Positions 1 to 7,749 of a DNA stretch of 35,519 nt are shown in pieces. The notes under the pieces are model-generated. The model searched no databases. It was not told the origin of the DNA and worked only from the letters and a program-made list of their open reading frames with translations. Positions within the stretch are counted from its first letter, which is position 1. Every line of letters begins with the position of its first letter. Both the position numbers and the translations under genes were made by a program. This stretch comes from an uncultured Gammaproteobacteria bacterium (lineage in GTDB: Bacteria > Pseudomonadota > Gammaproteobacteria > Francisellales > CACEW01). Where the stretch lies: positions 1 to 35,519 of the forward strand of contig CACEWE010000018.1 of NCBI GenBank assembly GCA_902563055.1. The letters run 5' to 3'.

Positions 1-34
1 AACATATAAAGTGAAGATAAATAAGTGAATTACG

Positions 35-397
35 ATGCAAATTTTTTACAATATTACTAAAATAGTGATGAGTCCCCTTGCACTACTTGCTAATGTTGGT
101 GCGCTGTATGGCATGGTACGTAAAAAAAGTTTTACGGCGTGGATTACACTTGATGGGACATTGCTTCTTTTAGTGGCTAAAACAAGGATTGCTAAAGTAG
201 CAAAAAGATTTAACTTTTTAGGGTATCGTATTGCTGAATATTGTATTGAGGTATCTATGGGCGCAGGGAAAAGGTTTCGTGCACGATTGCTTCGGCTTCA
301 TGAGCAAAGGGGTGGCTTATTACCTCTGAAGCAATATATAAGGCATTGGTTTCGCTGGGCTACAACAGATGCTGCGGTTGAAAAACTGCAGCTTTAA
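35..397 (+). pseudogene. C-terminal remnant of a group II intron-type reverse transcriptase
   Basis: This 120-codon frame has no intact RT catalytic domain. Residues ~50-115 match the end of group II intron-type reverse transcriptases: KTRIAKV, then FNFLGYRI (family form K-T-x-I-x-x-V...FDFLGY), an LHEQ segment and Y-I-R-H-W-F-R-W near the end. The first ~48 residues look unrelated to RT and probably come from decayed or recombined DNA. The palm motif with the YxDD aspartates is absent. I read it as a mobile-element remnant rather than a working gene. It ends about 100 bp before the ankyrin gene and may mark the rearrangement that affected that gene's 5' end. Family recognition is moderately sure; function is very unlikely. 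Confidence 0.5.
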
Positions 398-498
398 AAA
401 ACAAATACTAGACTTTAAAAGACAGGCTCCAGAAAAAAGAGGAGTTAGAGCAGCGCATTAAGACTCTAGAGAAAGATCTGGCTACTACTAGCGGCGAG

Positions 499-1824
499 AT
501 GCAGCTTTATATTGAAGTAAGCGATCCTTGGAAGAATTTGCAACGAATTTTGAAAGAAATGTCGCAGAATCGAGATAAAGCTAAAGAAGAACTTCGGGAA
601 CTGAATACTAAACGTCCTAATCTGCAAAAGGAATTGGCCGACGTGCAGCTCAAGTGTGAAAAGAGCAGGTTGCGACAGAAGGAGCTAGAGACTATGGAGA
701 AAGGTATCTGGTTCGAAAAAATGACGCTGGAGTGGGAGGTAGCTGACGAGGAGACAGTTTCAGATGAAAGATGGCAGGCAGTACAGAAAAGTTTGATGGA
801 GTTGCCCGGCGCGGACGTACCTCGAAGAAACGTAATCAAAAACGCAGCGGCTTCTAAAATTCAGAATGTAGTTAGGACAAAACAAGCCACCAAGATACTT
901 TTGGATGTTGCTGGTAGTGAAAATGATAGCTCAGACCAGGTTAGAGAGCTTATAGCCAAAGGAGCAAAAGTTAATGCGGTTGACAAATATGGAAAGAGCG
1001 CACTGCACAGGGCGGTTGCTAAAGGTAATTTGGAGATATTAGTAGCGCTATTAGACGCTGGAGCAGATGTTAATGCGGTTGACGAATATGCGAAGAGACC
1101 ACTTCACTGGGCAGCGGTTAAGGGTGATTTGGAGATAATGAAAGCGCTATTAGACGCTGGAGCAGATGTTAATGCGGTTGACAAAACTAAGTGGAGCGCA
1201 CTTCATTACGCAGCCCTTAGATACAATTCTGGGATAGTTGAGGCGCTTCTCGACGCTGGAGCGGATATCACAGCTAAAACGGAAGATGGCATCATGGCCA
1301 ACTGGATAGTAAAACGGACTGGAAAGTCGAGTAAAACACTCGATAATACCTTGCACAAACTTAAAGCGATGAGGGAGCTAAAGGGTATGGCGCGATGGAT
1401 AGAACTAGTGCCGGAGGATTTCGGCAAAGATAGTGCAAGGGTCCATGCAGTTGATGAAACAGGCAACAGCATGCTTCATTGGGCCATTATAAAAAAGGAT
1501 AAAAAATTTATGAGCAAGATTATAGGTAAAGTCATTGATTTTAACCGTCCAAATAAAGGTGGAGATAAGCCCCTAGATCTAGCAGCAAATAATGGTAATA
1601 AAGACGCGGCGAAAGAGCTTCTCAAGAATGGTGCGAATGTTAAAGATATTAAACCAGAGAGTAAGACAAAATTGGCAAACATGGGTCTGGGAAGCGTAAA
1701 TGAAGGGACATTCACACCGGAAGAGAAGGTCACTGGTAGACGAGGATTGAACTTATTGTTTTGGCGTAGTCATAAAAATGGGGGCGGAAAAGATGAAACG
1801 AAAGAACGTGATCCGCAAGTGTAA
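499..1824 (+). CDS. Ankyrin-repeat protein with N-terminal coiled coil
   Basis: A 441-residue protein. Residues ~10-70 are charged, heptad-like coiled coil (KELETMEK, KEELRELNTK). Residues ~117-132 contain an IQ-like stretch (AASKIQNVVRTKQATK). Ankyrin repeats follow at ~140-265 with the classic ALH.A...G..E....LLDAGADVNAVD pattern. A less regular spacer comes next, then two weaker repeats at ~322-385. The C-terminus is hydrophilic (KDETKERDPQV). There is no signal peptide or membrane segment. Ankyrin repeats mediate protein-protein binding, and in intracellular bacteria such proteins are often secreted effectors; that role is inferred here. The ATG at 499 is the only conventional start, but the same frame is open back to 412 and encodes more coiled coil (KEELEQRIKTLEKDL), so the gene may be 5'-truncated. 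No good ribosome binding site is visible at 499. Confidence 0.75.
   Translation: MQLYIEVSDPWKNLQRILKEMSQNRDKAKEELRELNTKRPNLQKELADVQLKCEKSRLRQKELETMEKGIWFEKMTLEWEVADEETVSDERWQAVQKSLMELPGADVPRRNVIKNAAASKIQNVVRTKQATKILLDVAGSENDSSDQVRELIAKGAKVNAVDKYGKSALHRAVAKGNLEILVALLDAGADVNAVDEYAKRPLHWAAVKGDLEIMKALLDAGADVNAVDKTKWSALHYAALRYNSGIVEALLDAGADITAKTEDGIMANWIVKRTGKSSKTLDNTLHKLKAMRELKGMARWIELVPEDFGKDSARVHAVDETGNSMLHWAIIKKDKKFMSKIIGKVIDFNRPNKGGDKPLDLAANNGNKDAAKELLKNGANVKDIKPESKTKLANMGLGSVNEGTFTPEEKVTGRRGLNLLFWRSHKNGGGKDETKERDPQV
1045..1182 (+). repeat. Near-identical ankyrin repeat units at DNA level
   Basis: A 39-bp block beginning gcgctattagacgctgg is identical at 1045-1083 and 1144-1182. The spacing is exactly 99 bp, one 33-residue ankyrin unit. 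A shorter related block, ending in gttaatgcggttgacaaata, lies upstream near 970. Identity at the DNA level, not only the protein level, indicates recent unit duplication within the gene. Confidence 0.8.
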
Positions 1825-2115
1825 CCAATATTTCTCGGTAGACTCATGGAGAGCTTAAAAAAGATAGAACCCGGGATTGAGGTGAGCAGCCTCTATTTTT
1901 TATAGATAACTGGCGTGACGCACCTTCGCCTTAAGCTACCTGGCTCCTCCCGCAATTTGCATAAGCTATATTATTGCGCGTTGTGCACATTTTGCACCCT
2001 TGCCTTTTCTGGATTTTTTTGATCAAAAAAAACAGTCTTTTGAAAGCTTGATAGCGCAATAGCGCATTTTACTCAGTAAATCAGGTATAGCGCTTATCGT
2101 ATCGGCAGCAAAGGT
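1825..2115. other. Intergenic region between two converging genes
   Basis: The region lies between the ankyrin gene (plus) and the GalT-like gene (minus), which converge here. No coding frame is supportable. It holds the weak terminator near 1880 and an 18-bp perfect palindrome, seven Ts, GATC, seven As, at 2014-2031. Centred between convergent genes, the palindrome could form part of a bidirectional termination region, but it has no GC-rich stem. Confidence 0.4.
1879..1901 (+). terminator. Weak intrinsic terminator after the ankyrin gene
   Basis: A short GAGG/CCTC stem with a 7-nt loop is followed by a T-rich run (TATTTTTT), 55 bp after the ankyrin stop codon. The stem is only 4 bp, so this is a weak candidate. 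Confidence 0.3.
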
Positions 2116-3165
2116 TTATGAGGCAGCGCCCCCCTGAATAATCTCATCAAAAAACGCATCATATGCACCCACATCAATAGGATTATTATCTTTCATGATG
2201 CCTGTAACCACATCCAGGCCTTGCTGGGTAATTTTACGATCCAACTCTGGATCCTTCGGTACAGGATAAATGCCCATACCACTGACTTCTAATATACCTA
2301 AGCCTTCTGATTTTATTTTTTGATATGAATCACTGGTTTGATAATGATTATTGCGAAAGACCATATGCACAATGGTTTTATCATCTTGCTTATGCACACA
2401 AAGATTAACCGAGGCATGACCGGGGTCTGTTTTCTTAAAAGCTGCAATCACCCTTGTAGTTTTTGCAATTAAAGCCTCATGATCACTGCTCATAAAACGG
2501 CAAACCGTACTTGGAAAATGCAATAATCCACCACGAAGCCCATCTTGATCAAATTGATAGTCCTTAAGAACCGCAGCTTGCATAAGCGGCAAAGATAAAG
2601 CACGCAAACACTGATAATGATGATGCTCTGGAATAGATGCCCCTGCATTGACCACATCACTATTGGAAACCAGGACATAATGCGGCATCTGCTCTAACAA
2701 ACAAAGTAAATCCGCAACATTCTCACCATCCATGCGCATTGGACTCACCGCCCTTTGCACCAATACAAAATGATAAGGCACCACCGGATAAGGCGTTAAT
2801 TGGAAAAAATACTTGCGATCTCGAATGGTTTTTTCATAGGCACGTAAAAGCGGTTTATCTACGCTTTCCACCCAGTCAAAGGCAATACGCGAAGCTGCCT
2901 GTAGCGTTGATTTTTGTTGGGCATCTTTCTGGTAACTATCACGCACATAGTTGATCTGCGCACAAAAATCTACCTTGTACAAAGGGTCAGAAAAATAATA
3001 ATGCTTGTTTACCTTGTACATCTCAGGGTGTAAATAACCCGACTCCATAGCCAATTGATGCAAGTGTGCTAAAGCCGCCTCTAAGCCCTCCTTATGCTCT
3101 AGTTGCGCTAAAATCTGCTGTACATGCGCTTGTGATGGCAAACTAGAATCTACGCACTTTGACAT
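2116..3165 (-). CDS. GalT/HIT-superfamily hexose-1-phosphate nucleotidyltransferase
   Basis: A 349-residue soluble protein. The motif GASIPEHHHYQ (residues ~175-185) contains the HxHxQ active-site pattern of the GalT / Ap4A-phosphorylase branch of the HIT superfamily, whose middle histidine carries the nucleotidyl intermediate. TPYPVVPYHFVLV (~124-136) fits the strand leading into that fold. It is the last gene of a four-gene operon. Its start overlaps the kinase stop by 16 nt and has no clear ribosome binding site, suggesting translational coupling. After a kinase that makes a sugar 1-phosphate and before a UDP-sugar epimerase in pathway order, the likely reaction is transfer of UMP to (N-acetyl)hexosamine- or hexose-1-phosphate. 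The exact donor and acceptor cannot be read from sequence. A dinucleotide phosphorylase is the alternative. Confidence 0.7.
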   Translation of the reverse strand: MSKCVDSSLPSQAHVQQILAQLEHKEGLEAALAHLHQLAMESGYLHPEMYKVNKHYYFSDPLYKVDFCAQINYVRDSYQKDAQQKSTLQAASRIAFDWVESVDKPLLRAYEKTIRDRKYFFQLTPYPVVPYHFVLVQRAVSPMRMDGENVADLLCLLEQMPHYVLVSNSDVVNAGASIPEHHHYQCLRALSLPLMQAAVLKDYQFDQDGLRGGLLHFPSTVCRFMSSDHEALIAKTTRVIAAFKKTDPGHASVNLCVHKQDDKTIVHMVFRNNHYQTSDSYQKIKSEGLGILEVSGMGIYPVPKDPELDRKITQQGLDVVTGIMKDNNPIDVGAYDAFFDEIIQGGAAS

Positions 3166-4256
3166 TGTAGAATCTTATCAATGTGAACTTGCATTTGATC
3201 TTTTTGATCAAGCATACTTTGCGCTAAAGCAAACTGGGTTTTAGCACGCTGCAAATTATGCTCCTTAAACTTGGTTTTAAAATAATGATCCCCTTCTAAA
3301 TAATCCGTCAAAAAACGCACTCCTATCATATACGGCAATAAAGGTGCAGCATCTACTAAGAGCGCCTTTTCATAATCATTAAGCTTATCGCCAACTTGCG
3401 ATAAAAATCCTTTAGAAAAGGCAGCAAAATAGTCCATATTCATCGAAACCTTAGAAAGATCCGCCTCATCCTCTGCACAAGAGCTGGTAATCGTTCTTAA
3501 ACAATCAGAATAATCGTAATGGATATAACCTGGCATCAAAGTATCAAGATCTACCACGCAAACCGCTTGATCTTGCGCATTAAAGAGCAAATTATTTAGC
3601 TTAGTATCATTATGGGTGACCCGCTTGGGAATCTGCCCCGCCCTGCCGGCATGAAGCACCTTATGCATAAAATCAGCATGCTCTAAAACAAAATCCATTT
3701 CTAAGGCAGTATTTTTTGCACGCTTTTGAGGATTATGATCATAAGCATCGTATAAGGCACTTAAACGCGCATTAATATGATGAAACTGAACGATAGTTTC
3801 ATGAAGTGGTGGCTGTGGCAAATCATCCAATAAGTTTTGAAATTGACCAAAACCTATACCCGCCTGATATGCCTGAGTTGCATTTTCAACCACATCATAA
3901 CTATGCGCCTGATCCACAAAATTATACAAGCGCCAGCTTTGACCATCAGCATCAACATGATAGTTTTTTTGATCTTGAGTCTTAATCAAGGATAAAACCT
4001 GCATATCTGGGAAGGCATCGGGATCTTGGTTTATTTTTTTCTTGATATGTGTGGTTACGCGCTCTATATTTTCCATCAACTCTGGAATCCGCTGAAACAC
4101 TTTCTTATTGATGCGCTGAAGCACATAACGCAAATTTGGATCTCTTGTTTCAATCAAATACGTATCGTTAATATGCCCACTACCATAGGGCACACTGCTT
4201 TGATAAGCAGATTGAGTTTGAAATGCCGCTAATAACGAAGCGATCCTTGTATCCAT
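3150..4256 (-). CDS. NahK-like anomeric (N-acetyl)hexosamine 1-kinase
   Basis: A 368-residue kinase of the aminoglycoside-phosphotransferase/choline-kinase fold. The nucleotide loop region is YGSGHINDTYLI (~24-35), followed by YVLQRINKKVF and MENIERVT, both characteristic of N-acetylhexosamine 1-kinases such as Bifidobacterium NahK. The catalytic loop THNDTKLNN (H215, D217) and the metal-binding VVDLDTLMPG (D236, D238) are intact. Family members phosphorylate GlcNAc/GalNAc (and more weakly other hexoses) at C1 with ATP. The gene starts 2 nt after the epimerase stop codon, with AAGGA about 8 nt upstream of ATG 4256. It belongs to the sugar salvage operon. Substrate choice is inferred from family and neighbours. 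Confidence 0.8.
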   Translation of the reverse strand: MDTRIASLLAAFQTQSAYQSSVPYGSGHINDTYLIETRDPNLRYVLQRINKKVFQRIPELMENIERVTTHIKKKINQDPDAFPDMQVLSLIKTQDQKNYHVDADGQSWRLYNFVDQAHSYDVVENATQAYQAGIGFGQFQNLLDDLPQPPLHETIVQFHHINARLSALYDAYDHNPQKRAKNTALEMDFVLEHADFMHKVLHAGRAGQIPKRVTHNDTKLNNLLFNAQDQAVCVVDLDTLMPGYIHYDYSDCLRTITSSCAEDEADLSKVSMNMDYFAAFSKGFLSQVGDKLNDYEKALLVDAAPLLPYMIGVRFLTDYLEGDHYFKTKFKEHNLQRAKTQFALAQSMLDQKDQMQVHIDKILQCQSA

Positions 4257-4257
4257 G

Positions 4258-5190
4258 CTATGATCCTTGCTCTGATTGATAATAGGCCACCGTATCCTCT
4301 AGCGCCTGCACAAAATCAATGCTGGGCACAAACCCTAATTGTTGCGCAATTGCACTAATATCAGCACGCGAGTGTTTAATATCTCCGCTGCGCGCATCAA
4401 GATGAACAATCTTGGACCTTGCCCCAGTTAATGCGATAATTTGTTGTGCTAAATCTAAAATAGTGATTTTACCACCATAGGCCACATTATAAATACCAGG
4501 ATTTTTTTCTAATGCTAAAAAATTAGCCGCTACAATATCTTTAACAAAAACAAAATCCCGTGTTTGTAAACCATCACCATAAATATGAATGTCTTGGTTT
4601 TTTAAGGCCTTGGAAATAAAAATAGGCACCGCAGCAGCATAAGCAGAATAAGGATTTTGTCGCGGCCCAAAAACATTAAAATAACGCAGTGCACTGGCAC
4701 GCAAACTGTGGTTTTGAGTAAAAATACGCGTATAACACTCCCCATCATATTTGCTTAAGGCATAAGGAGACAAGGGCCTTGGCAACATATCTTCTTTTTT
4801 AGGCATCACAGGATCATCACCATAAATGGCCGCAGAAGAAGATAAGACCATTGCCTTCACCTTATGCTTCACACAGGCATCTAGTACACGCAAAGTACCA
4901 ATGGTATTAATTTGATGATAGGCCTCAGGCTGATCCATCGATTCTGGAACACTAATTAAAGCCCCTAAGTGCAAAACATAATCCACACCACAACAAGCCT
5001 CATCTAAAGCCTGTGGGTCCATAATAGAGGCATGCATAAGTGATAAATTTGAATCTTGAATATTTTGGACATAATCTCCACTGGAAGTACCGTCATCAAG
5101 CACCCGTACTTGGTGCCCAGCACTTAATGCATAATCGACAATATGACTACCAATAAAACCCGCCCCGCCCGTTACTAGATATTGAGCCAT
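4258..5190 (-). CDS. NAD-dependent UDP-sugar 4-epimerase (GalE/WbpP-type SDR)
   Basis: A 310-residue extended short-chain dehydrogenase. The Rossmann glycine motif is TGGAGFIGSH (7-16). The catalytic Ser lies in LSSSAAIYGDD (~117-126) and the Tyr-Lys pair in SPYALSKYDGE (Y143, K147). RYFNVFGPRQ and the later TRDFVFVKDI are typical of UDP-hexose/UDP-HexNAc 4-epimerases. It would interconvert UDP-Glc/UDP-Gal or UDP-GlcNAc/UDP-GalNAc. It sits directly between the sugar porter (adjacent, no gap) and the kinase, with AAGGGCG just upstream of ATG 5190. In this context it is the last enzyme of a Leloir-type route, converting the activated sugar to a form used for envelope synthesis. Which UDP-sugar it prefers is not decidable here. 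Confidence 0.8.
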   Translation of the reverse strand: MAQYLVTGGAGFIGSHIVDYALSAGHQVRVLDDGTSSGDYVQNIQDSNLSLMHASIMDPQALDEACCGVDYVLHLGALISVPESMDQPEAYHQINTIGTLRVLDACVKHKVKAMVLSSSAAIYGDDPVMPKKEDMLPRPLSPYALSKYDGECYTRIFTQNHSLRASALRYFNVFGPRQNPYSAYAAAVPIFISKALKNQDIHIYGDGLQTRDFVFVKDIVAANFLALEKNPGIYNVAYGGKITILDLAQQIIALTGARSKIVHLDARSGDIKHSRADISAIAQQLGFVPSIDFVQALEDTVAYYQSEQGS

Positions 5191-6597
5191 TTATGCGCCC
5201 TTGTACTTGTTGATAAAATGCATTTCAATTTCCTCAAGCGTTTTACCTTTCACATTAGGCACATAACGCAACACAACCATCAAGTAAATAAAAGCAGCAG
5301 TACCGCAGACAATAAAAATGCCGCTATAACCAATATGTGCCACCAACCACATAAATGCACCCGCTAACAAGGTTGAAGTCATCGAATTTAAAAACAAGGC
5401 CACACCAAGAAACACACTTCTAAGTCGCGTTGGTAATAGCTCAGACAACAAGGCCCAAACTAGAGCACCTGGACCAATAGCATAGCCGCAGATAAACCCT
5501 ACCAAACCTCCTAAGACCATATAGCCTCTTTGCACACCTGGCGGCATAAAATGATACACCAATGCAAGAAAAAACAAAGAACACATCGCAATACTTAAGC
5601 CAAAAGCTACAATCTGACGCCGCTCAAATCGCTCAACAATGGCAAAAGCTACAATGGTTAAAAGCAAATTCATACCGGTGATAGCGGTGGTTCCTAAAAT
5701 AGCGGTAACATTTGAAGACAAGCCCACATCATGCAAAATAGTAGCACCCAATTGTAAAAAAGAATTAATCCCCAAGGCCTGCTGTAAGATAGCAATGGAA
5801 CATACCAATAAAACCGGATAAAGATAACATTTTTGACCCAATAGCTTAAGGGTTTGAGCTATACCTGCTTCATTTTGAGATTGCGCGGTATTTTTCATAT
5901 CAAGGCTTTCTTGCAGTTCTTGGAGCTCTAATTCTGCTTCTTTTTCGCTGCGTGTAGCACTTAAAACCCGCCTTACCTTATCAAAACGCCCCTTCATTGC
6001 CAAATATACTGGAGATTCTAATAAAACAAAGCACCCTAAAAGCATCACTACTCCAGGAATACCAGCAGTTAAAAACATATCACGCCAGTTTTGTGATGCA
6101 GCAAAAAGCACATTCACCCAGGAAGCGGCGAATATACCAATGGTTAAAAACAATTGAAATGCTACCAAACCACGGCCACGCATTGCTGTAGGCATAGCCT
6201 CTGAAAGATACAAGGGCACTGCAATAGTAATCATACCCACACCAACTCCTTGGAATAAGCGCCCGATAAAAAAGGTACTGTAATTGTGCGCATAGGAAAT
6301 CATCGGCACACTCATAAGAAAAATAATCGTGGCGTATGAAATCATCCGCTTACGACCAAAAAAATCACACAACAAGCCCGTAAGCAAGGTAGCAATAGCA
6401 CCGCCGCCAAAAACTGCCGCTGCAGCAAAGGAAAGTTGATTGGCACTCATGGGAATATCATTAGGTACAAACAAAAGCGCACCGGAGATAATACCCAGAT
6501 CATATCCGTATAGTACACCACCAATAGCGGCAAAAAATAAAATTAAGTAGGCACGAAAAGCAATGGTTTGCTCGGTTTTGTTCAGGGCTTGTTCCAT
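5191..6597 (-). CDS. MFS sugar porter (sugar:H+ symporter family)
   Basis: About 468 residues from the chosen ATG at 6597, with twelve predicted membrane helices. Sugar-porter signatures are present: GGVLYGYDLGIISGALL in helix 1, GRLFQGVGVGM, the PLYLSEAMPTAMRGRG loop, a LLESPVYLAMKGR version of the PESPR motif, QQALGIN in helix 7 and LLPTRLRS. An upstream in-frame extension to 6747 is open but runs through the promoter region, adds a basic non-family segment and overlaps the divergent gene's control region, so M51 is preferred. It is the first gene of the operon and probably imports the sugar that the downstream kinase activates. Substrate unknown; hexose or N-acetylhexosamine is inferred from context. 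Confidence 0.85.
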   Translation of the reverse strand: MEQALNKTEQTIAFRAYLILFFAAIGGVLYGYDLGIISGALLFVPNDIPMSANQLSFAAAAVFGGGAIATLLTGLLCDFFGRKRMISYATIIFLMSVPMISYAHNYSTFFIGRLFQGVGVGMITIAVPLYLSEAMPTAMRGRGLVAFQLFLTIGIFAASWVNVLFAASQNWRDMFLTAGIPGVVMLLGCFVLLESPVYLAMKGRFDKVRRVLSATRSEKEAELELQELQESLDMKNTAQSQNEAGIAQTLKLLGQKCYLYPVLLVCSIAILQQALGINSFLQLGATILHDVGLSSNVTAILGTTAITGMNLLLTIVAFAIVERFERRQIVAFGLSIAMCSLFFLALVYHFMPPGVQRGYMVLGGLVGFICGYAIGPGALVWALLSELLPTRLRSVFLGVALFLNSMTSTLLAGAFMWLVAHIGYSGIFIVCGTAAFIYLMVVLRYVPNVKGKTLEEIEMHFINKYKGA

Positions 6598-6625
6598 AGT
6601 GAGGCATCTTAAAAAAAGTGCCCCT

Positions 6626-6654
6626 ACCCTAACGTGAAATGCGGCAATTGTCAA
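6626..6654 (-). promoter_or_regulatory. Candidate sigma-70 promoter of the sugar operon
   Basis: On the minus strand, a perfect TTGACA -35 (6649-6654) lies 17 bp from a poor -10, TAGGGT (6626-6631), about 30 bp before the ATG at 6597. The weak -10 would fit a regulated promoter, but that is speculation. Confidence 0.35.
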
Positions 6655-6700
6655 AATAATATTCACAATATCACGCTTTTTCCTCAGATAGAATTTAACT

Positions 6701-6729
6701 TTGACTCTAGGGACAAATTCCAGTAAAGT
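6701..6729 (+). promoter_or_regulatory. Candidate sigma-70 promoter of ispB
   Basis: TTGACT (6701-6706), a 17-bp spacer and TAAAGT (6724-6729) end 27 bp before ATG 6757, in the 159-bp divergent region shared with the sugar operon. Confidence 0.45.
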
Positions 6730-6756
6730 GATGTTTTTAAAACGCATGAAATTCTA

Positions 6757-7749
6757 ATGCAAACACAAACGCTAAAGAGTCTATCTTGGCAAGAGATTCT
6801 TGATCCTATCGCTAAGGATTTTGAAACTGCTAGCACCTTGTTACAACAACAATTACAGCATGATATTCCCATTATTGGCGCAATATGCACCGACATTACA
6901 AGGCAAAAAAGCAAACGGATTCGCCCCCTACTCCTACTCTTAAGTGCGCGCGCCCTTGGCTATAAAAAACAACAACACTGTCATTTAGCCATGGCTTTAG
7001 AACTCATTCATAACGCCACCTTATTGCACGATGATGTAGTAGATGTCTCTCTCACAAGACGCGGAGAGCCAAGCGCGCATATAAAATGGAGTAATGCAAA
7101 AGCCGTTTTATGCGGCGATTTTCTCTATGCACAAGCTTTTGAAGTCTTAAGCAGCATTGAGCAACATAAAGCCATTGCCATCCTGACTAAAACCATGAGC
7201 CACCTTGCTCAAGGAGAAGTGGAACAAATGCTTGCAGTGGAAAAATCAAATCTGGATAAAGAGGGCTATTTGGCCATTATTAACGCCAAAACTGCAAGTC
7301 TATTTGAAGTAGCTGCCCATCTTAGCGCTGAAATAAGCCCAGGAACCCTGGCGCAAAAAGCCGCTATCGTAAAATATTGTAAAGCGCTGGGTATGGCCTT
7401 TCAAATTATCGACGACCTTTTAGACTATTACGCTAGTGCAAGTCAAATGGGCAAAAATGCGGGAGATGACCTGATCGAAGGCAAAATAACCTTACCGCTT
7501 ATTCTCGCATTTGAGCAAGCAAGCCCCAAAGAACATGCATTTCTTAAAAAAGCCATTCGTCAAAAGAAAAACCGCCACTTGAAAAAGGTCATTGAAATTT
7601 TTAACCACTACCGCATATACGAGCAAACCATCAACTATGCAAAAAAATATACCCAAGAAGCCATCGATGCGCTATCAGTTCTTGAAGAAAGCCCTTATAA
7701 ATCAAGCCTTATCGCACTTGCGCATTTTACCACACAGCGAGATTTTTAG
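6757..7749 (+). CDS. ispB: Polyprenyl (octaprenyl) diphosphate synthase
   Basis: A 330-residue all-helical trans-prenyltransferase, close to the usual ~320. It condenses isopentenyl diphosphate with an allylic primer to make the long side chain of ubiquinone/menaquinone. The KRIRPLLLLLSARALG segment (~53-68), the first aspartate-rich motif LLHDDVVD (D92, D93, D96) followed by RRG, and the second motif QIIDDLLDY (D219, D220, D223) are intact. GKNAGDDLIEGKITLPLI (~232-249) is the expected following block. Chain length cannot be read exactly; IspB fits better than the shorter IspA by sequence style and the absence of the IspA extra residues. Its stop codon overlaps that of the convergent MFS gene by 4 nt. 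Confidence 0.88.
   Translation: MQTQTLKSLSWQEILDPIAKDFETASTLLQQQLQHDIPIIGAICTDITRQKSKRIRPLLLLLSARALGYKKQQHCHLAMALELIHNATLLHDDVVDVSLTRRGEPSAHIKWSNAKAVLCGDFLYAQAFEVLSSIEQHKAIAILTKTMSHLAQGEVEQMLAVEKSNLDKEGYLAIINAKTASLFEVAAHLSAEISPGTLAQKAAIVKYCKALGMAFQIIDDLLDYYASASQMGKNAGDDLIEGKITLPLILAFEQASPKEHAFLKKAIRQKKNRHLKKVIEIFNHYRIYEQTINYAKKYTQEAIDALSVLEESPYKSSLIALAHFTTQRDF

Noticed and set aside
6598-6747. N-terminal 50-residue extension of the sugar porter
   Set aside because: It runs through the divergent promoter region, is basic and unlike the family, and the methionine at 6597 precedes the normal helix-1 sequence.
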